64,000 bases of DNA. It comes from Acinetobacter pittii (lineage in GTDB: Bacteria > Pseudomonadota > Gammaproteobacteria > Pseudomonadales > Moraxellaceae). The notes beneath the pieces are model-generated. The model saw only the letters and a list, made by a program, of their open reading frames with translations. It made no database searches and was not told the DNA's origin. The translations under genes were made by a program, and so were the position numbers. The stretch is taken from positions 1,798,001 to 1,862,000 of the forward strand of contig NZ_CP139286.1 of NCBI RefSeq assembly GCF_034067285.1, written 5' to 3'. Below, in pieces: positions 60,203-64,000 of the stretch. The first letter of the stretch is position 1. Each line of letters starts with the position of its first letter.

Positions 60203-60937
60203 TTAATTTATTAGAAATCCATTCTTCAACTTTCTCCAGATTTTATTAAAAAAGTAAAATAGAAGATTTTGTTGTATTCTTTGGGGTGTATTGGGAATAG
60301 TCTTATTTGAAAATGGTAATATTGAAACAATATTCTCATGTATTGTTTCATCGTTTGGATAGGCCTCTTTTCTAATAATTTCTATAATTTTTTGTATTTC
60401 ATCTACAGATAAGTTCAAAAACTTCTTAATTTCTTGTGCTGTTTTTGATTCAATAGACAATAAAGCACAAACTCTAGTTACGTTAACAATCTGCTCCGCA
60501 TGAATGTTTTTAAAGTTTGGATAACAAACAAGTTTATATAAAATTTTTGTTTCCTCAAATTCTTTAGAAGCTATATTTTTATTACTTGCTATACGCTCTT
60601 GATGAGTCTTTTGGAAATACTCGTTATTTTCCACTTCTTTCAATATATTCAAAAGTTCCTGATACCGTATTGGTCTCTTCAGCCCATATTGGTAACCTTT
60701 TAAAAGCTCAGGATTATTACTTAATACGATTTTAATTTTTTTAGGAATAAGGATATTGGTGTAGCCACTATCTAAATCAATAATATATATATCTGGGTTA
60801 TCATCGCTATATATCCAGTTTTCACATAGCTGAGAAGATAAAGATAAGTCATGAATAACTTTTATCATTGCCTGTAAGTTTTTTGGCAATAGTTTATCCT
60901 TTGACATACAGCCAATTCTATATGTGCATTGATTCAT
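60203..60937 (-). CDS. Unknown protein with a receiver-like N-terminal fold
   Basis: The 244-residue protein is not recognised. Its first 110 residues read like a response-regulator receiver: a beta strand ending in acidic residues (PDIYIIDLDSG, about 48-58), a second strand IKIVLSNNPELL and a KRPIRYQELLNIL segment that resembles the Lys-Pro turn and last helix. The next part (about 130-200) is helical with a winged-helix look (TAQEIKKFLNLSVDEIQKIIE), and the C-terminus is basic. The gene is clearly AT-rich. It might be an atypical regulator. The sequence gives no partner. Confidence 0.6.
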   Translation of the reverse strand: MNQCTYRIGCMSKDKLLPKNLQAMIKVIHDLSLSSQLCENWIYSDDNPDIYIIDLDSGYTNILIPKKIKIVLSNNPELLKGYQYGLKRPIRYQELLNILKEVENNEYFQKTHQERIASNKNIASKEFEETKILYKLVCYPNFKNIHAEQIVNVTRVCALLSIESKTAQEIKKFLNLSVDEIQKIIEIIRKEAYPNDETIHENIVSILPFSNKTIPNTPQRIQQNLLFYFFNKIWRKLKNGFLIN

Positions 60938-61209
60938 TGATATTTCCCCAATTTCAATGATGACTTCAAAATAATTTGTTTAAAGTAATAAAATTTAAAT
61001 ATGTAATAAGTTTATATAGAAGCAGTTTAGTGAAATTAGCTTCTAGAAATAAATATAGATATTGAGTCCTCTCAGTAAATTAATGAAACTTTAATTCCCA
61101 ATATTAAAAGATAAATATATTCAAAAATAAATCGCACGGCATTATATTTGTATAGGAATTATAAGACAAGAAATAATTTAAAATTTAACAAGTTCTAATC
61201 TAATAAAAA
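60938..61209. other. Non-coding AT-rich interval upstream of the receiver-like gene
   Basis: This must contain the promoter of the minus-strand gene ending at 60203. I see no additional frame with a ribosome site and no clear repeat before the aroC terminator. Confidence 0.35.
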
Positions 61210-61210
61210 T

Positions 61211-61250
61211 TAAAAGCCCCACATTTAGGTTAAATATAGGGCTTTATTTA
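61211..61250 (-). terminator. Terminator after aroC
   Basis: AAAGCCC (61213-61219) and GGGCTTT (61239-61245) form a stem with a 19-nt AT-rich loop. On the minus strand TTTTAATTTTT follows. Confidence 0.75.
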
Positions 61251-61269
61251 ATATAGTCAAAAATTATAA

Positions 61270-62361
61270 CTATGGTTCAATTGGTGCAAATGGTGGAATT
61301 ACATCTGCATTTTGGGCACGATGGCGCAAGAAATGGTCCATGAGGACAATAGCCAACATTGCTTCTGCAATTGGAGTCGCTCGTACACCTACGCATGGGT
61401 CGTGACGACCTTTAGTCAATACGTCAGTATCTTCACGATTTAAATTAATCGTTTTCCCTGGCGTTGTAATACTTGCAGTAGGCTTTAATGCAATAGCGAC
61501 TCGAATGGTTTGACCACTTGAGATACCACCCAAAATACCGCCTGCATGGTTCGCCAAGAAGCCATTACTCGTCAACTCATCACGTGTTTCATGACCAAAT
61601 TGCCCGGCAACTGCGAAACCGTCACCAATTTCTACCCCTTTAACCGCATTAATACTCATCATGGCATGAGCAATATCAGCATCAAGACGATCAAAAACAG
61701 GTTCACCCCAACCTACAGGAACTTTTTCAGCTAAAATTTCTAGCTTGGCACCACAGCTGGTACCTTGTTCACGCAAAGATGTCACTAGTGCTTCAAAACG
61801 GGGAACAGCATCGACATCACCACAGAAAAATGGATTATTCGGAACTTCATTCCAATCCAATTTTTCAGCAATTTCATTACCAATTTGGGTGACATGGCCG
61901 CGAATCGAAACGCCGAACTTTTCTGCTAAATATTTTTTAGCAATAGCACCCGCTGCAACACGCATAGCAGTTTCACGAGCACTAGAACGTCCACCACCGC
62001 GGTAATCACGGAAACCATACTTTTGTGTATAGGTGTAGTCCGCATGGCCCGGTCTAAAGGTTTGCGCGATATTGCCGTAATCTTTGGATTTCTGGTCAGT
62101 ATTTCGAATGAGTAAACCGATTGGTGTACCCGTGGTTTTACCCTCAAACACACCAGAAATAATTTCAACTTGATCAGGCTCTTTGCGCTGAGTTGCAAAT
62201 TTCGATGTACCTGGCTTACGGCGGTCTAGATCTTGTTGTAGATCTTCTTCGTTTAGCTCAAGACCAGGTGGCACGCCATCAACAATTGCCATGAGACCAA
62301 CGCCATGAGACTCACCACATGTCGTTACACGAAAGAGTTGTCCAATACTGTTCCCTGCCAT
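61270..62361 (-). CDS. aroC: Chorismate synthase
   Basis: The last step of the shikimate pathway, from 5-enolpyruvylshikimate-3-phosphate to chorismate, with reduced FMN. The 363-residue protein has all three family signatures: [18 protein letters not shown] near the N-terminus, [20 protein letters not shown] (about 125-144) and the C-terminal [17 protein letters not shown]. It is 12 bp downstream of prmB, so the two are probably co-transcribed. A downstream terminator ends the unit. Confidence 0.95.
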   Translation of the reverse strand: MAGNSIGQLFRVTTCGESHGVGLMAIVDGVPPGLELNEEDLQQDLDRRKPGTSKFATQRKEPDQVEIISGVFEGKTTGTPIGLLIRNTDQKSKDYGNIAQTFRPGHADYTYTQKYGFRDYRGGGRSSARETAMRVAAGAIAKKYLAEKFGVSIRGHVTQIGNEIAEKLDWNEVPNNPFFCGDVDAVPRFEALVTSLREQGTSCGAKLEILAEKVPVGWGEPVFDRLDADIAHAMMSINAVKGVEIGDGFAVAGQFGHETRDELTSNGFLANHAGGILGGISSGQTIRVAIALKPTASITTPGKTINLNREDTDVLTKGRHDPCVGVRATPIAEAMLAIVLMDHFLRHRAQNADVIPPFAPIEP

Positions 62362-62373
62362 ATGTACAACTCC

Positions 62374-63381
62374 TTATGCTTGTTGCTGTTCAAATAGTTT
62401 TCTATAACGACGACATTGTTCTGCGGTTAAAGCAAAAATGCCAGAACCACCTTTTTGGAAAGTAAGCCAGTTGAAATCAATAGTATTGAAGTTCTGACGC
62501 ATAGCCCATTCAGAGTTACCAACTTCAATAACAATAAGACCATCTTCAGTTAAATAATCTGCTGCTTGAGCAAGCATTTTACGCACGAGGTCTAAACCAT
62601 CTTGGCCTGCTGCCAAAGCAAGTTCAGGTTCATGTAAAAACTCTTCTGGTAAGTCAGCCATATCTTCGGCATCAACATACGGAGGATTACTTACAATCAA
62701 ATCATACTGATTTTCAGCTGGAATCTTGGCAAATAAATCAGATTCAAGTAACGCAACTTGATATTGTTTATTGTGGTGTTCAACATTAATCGAAGCTACT
62801 TCTAAGGCTTCTTTAGAAATGTCTGTTGCATCCACTTCAGCATCTGGGTAAGCATAAGCTAAAGCTACAGCAATACAACCAGAGCCTGTACACATATCTA
62901 AAATACGTTGTGGTGTCTTAGGCTTTGCATTTTCTGGTAAGTTATTGAGAGCTTCGCGCATTTGACCATTTTCATCTAAGCAATAAGGTGCAAAACGTTG
63001 CTCAATTAACTCTGCAATTGGTGAACGTGGAATAAGTACACGCTCATCTACATAAAATGGCTTATTAAAGAAGTAAGCTAAATTTAATAAATAAGAAGTT
63101 GGAATACGATCATTAATACGACGTTCTAACAAACTTAAAAATTCTGCTTTTTCACTTGGTAATAACTTGGCATCTAGAATTTCTGCGTCTGCTGACCATT
63201 CAAGAGATAAGGTTTGTAAAACTAATGCAGAACTTTCTGCAAAATAATCTTCAGTACCTTGTCCTAAATGTGCATCATGTTGACGTAATGCTGATACCCC
63301 AAAACGAATAAAATCTCGAATTGTTGATAAATTTTCAGCAGCTTCCTGTAAATGTTCAGGGCTAATCGTCGGTCGCTCCAC
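62374..63381 (-). CDS. prmB: Ribosomal protein L3 N5-glutamine methyltransferase PrmB
   Basis: PrmB methylates a glutamine of L3 during ribosome assembly. The 335-residue protein has an SAM-binding motif, DMCTGSGCIAVALAYAYPDA (residues about 168-187), and the glutamine-methyltransferase signature SNPPYVDAEDM (about 236-246). The start appears to be GTG at 63381 (the codon before GAG CGA CCG). PrmC is a paralogue; the position next to aroC and the DERVLIPRSPIAELIE segment support PrmB. Confidence 0.9.
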   Translation of the reverse strand: MERPTISPEHLQEAAENLSTIRDFIRFGVSALRQHDAHLGQGTEDYFAESSALVLQTLSLEWSADAEILDAKLLPSEKAEFLSLLERRINDRIPTSYLLNLAYFFNKPFYVDERVLIPRSPIAELIEQRFAPYCLDENGQMREALNNLPENAKPKTPQRILDMCTGSGCIAVALAYAYPDAEVDATDISKEALEVASINVEHHNKQYQVALLESDLFAKIPAENQYDLIVSNPPYVDAEDMADLPEEFLHEPELALAAGQDGLDLVRKMLAQAADYLTEDGLIVIEVGNSEWAMRQNFNTIDFNWLTFQKGGSGIFALTAEQCRRYRKLFEQQQA

Positions 63382-63576
63382 TTAGGCGTCTCCAAAGGCA
63401 AATTTTGCAAAGTGACTATTCTACTGAGTGATACCAAGCAACGCAACGCTTTGCCTTGTGAACCAGTGTTTTACACACCTATCTCTAACAATCACAGCTT
63501 AAAATTAGAATACTTTGTTTTAATTAAGAAATAATGAAGTTTTAAGTAGCCATAAATTTAATTTCTAAAATAAAAA

Positions 63577-63604
63577 AACGGTCTTTAAATATTGACCGCT
63601 TTTC
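63577..63604 (-). terminator. Terminator after trpB
   Basis: CGGTC (63579-63583) and GACCG (63594-63598) enclose an AT-rich loop. On the minus strand a run of seven T follows. It lies about 15 bp downstream of the trpB stop. Confidence 0.8.
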
Positions 63605-63617
63605 GTCTTGAGTTGGC

Positions 63618-64000
63618 TTAAAGCTTAAGCTTCTCTGCTACATAATCAGAGTCTTTATCTCCACGTCCAGAGAGATTAACCACAATCATGGTTTCTTTCG
63701 ACAGCTTTGGCGCTTCACGAATTGCCCAAGCGACTGCATGTGAACTTTCAAGTGCAGGAACAATGCCCTCAACACGAGATAAGGTCATAAAAGCATCCAA
63801 ACATTCTTGGTCAGTTGCAGTGCTATATTCGACACGGCCTAAATCTTTTAAGAAACTATGTTGTGGCCCAACACCCGGATAGTCCAATCCTGAAGCAATA
63901 GAATGCACAGGTAACGGTTCACCAGCTTCATTTTCAAGCACGTAACACGCCATACCATGAATTTGGCTTGGCTTACCTAAAGTTAGCGTTGCTGAATGCA
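63618..64000 (-). CDS. trpB: Tryptophan synthase beta subunit TrpB, 5' part outside window
   Basis: The C-terminal about 127 residues of the pyridoxal-phosphate enzyme that joins indole and serine to tryptophan. The frame is open to the window edge and reads [20 protein letters not shown] there, matching the TrpB region. [26 protein letters not shown] with the catalytic-region Glu, and NLSGRGDKD, which binds the cofactor phosphate, are clear. The usual TrpB is near 400 residues, so about two thirds lies to the right. Confidence 0.93.
   Translation of the reverse strand, partial: HSATLTLGKPSQIHGMACYVLENEAGEPLPVHSIASGLDYPGVGPQHSFLKDLGRVEYSTATDQECLDAFMTLSRVEGIVPALESSHAVAWAIREAPKLSKETMIVVNLSGRGDKDSDYVAEKLKL

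Noticed and set aside
1..64000. CRISPR array, tRNA, rRNA, insertion sequence or prophage
   Set aside because: I looked for regular spaced repeats, cloverleaf-like segments, transposase motifs and phage genes and saw none; the only dense repeats are the short palindromes at 43.2-43.3 kb.

Overview
The window looks like chromosome from an Acinetobacter of the baumannii/calcoaceticus group. The DNA is AT-rich. The gene set (antABC for anthranilate, an iif-type indole operon, atoDAEB, an aco acetoin operon, many AraC and LysR regulators) and protein sequences typical of Acinetobacter support this. I recognise these from memory; no database search was run. I see no rRNA, tRNA, CRISPR array, insertion sequence or prophage. 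It is ordinary core and flexible catabolic chromosome.

Layout. 1-2.9 kb: the start of an EntD-type phosphopantetheinyl transferase runs off the left edge, divergent from a three-gene membrane operon ending in a PepSY protein, with a Fur-like box in the shared promoter. 2.9-5.8 kb: molybdate uptake (modABC) and a one-domain ModE, with a ModE-like palindrome before modA. 5.9-18.2 kb: an aromatic block of antABC, two AraC/XylS-type regulators, an iif-like operon (monooxygenase, flavin reductase, SDR, hydrolase-fold protein, outer-membrane protein) and an MFS transporter. Together these would take indole to anthranilate and on to catechol. Tandem TGCA-N6-GGATA-like sites lie before antA, the transporter and iif. 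18.5-29.6 kb: ketone-body and short-chain acid use (hydroxybutyrate dehydrogenase, GntP permease, atoDAEB) with three LysR regulators, a lipoprotein and a small membrane protein.

29.9-41.2 kb: two small unknown genes, aspA, a TonB-dependent receptor, an MHS-family transporter, a chromate transporter, an azoreductase with an HxlR regulator, and an AraC regulator with a DMT exporter. 41.2-48.2 kb: a homoserine dehydrogenase-like gene, then a sulfide-oxidation unit (TauE exporter, rhodanese-like/SQR fusion, persulfide dioxygenase) with a divergent sigma-54 activator. A -24/-12 promoter and an enhancer-like palindrome lie between them. A bestrophin-type channel gene follows. A family of short palindromic repeats sits inside the sulfide unit.

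48.2-57.7 kb: acetoin and 2,3-butanediol catabolism (acoABC, lpd, acetoin reductase, butanediol dehydrogenase), a local lipA and a GAF-containing regulator without an AAA+ domain. 57.7-64 kb: a TenA/PqqC-like protein, a membrane diguanylate cyclase, an unknown protein with a receiver-like fold, then housekeeping aroC, prmB and the 3' part of trpB, which runs off the right edge.

The most notable points are the shared ant/transporter/iif promoter architecture, a near-perfect Shine-Dalgarno displayed in a hairpin loop upstream of atoE, the sigma-54 sulfide switch whose sensor lacks the known FisR cysteines, the palindromic repeat cluster at 43.2-43.3 kb, and the unknown receiver-like protein at 60.2-60.9 kb.
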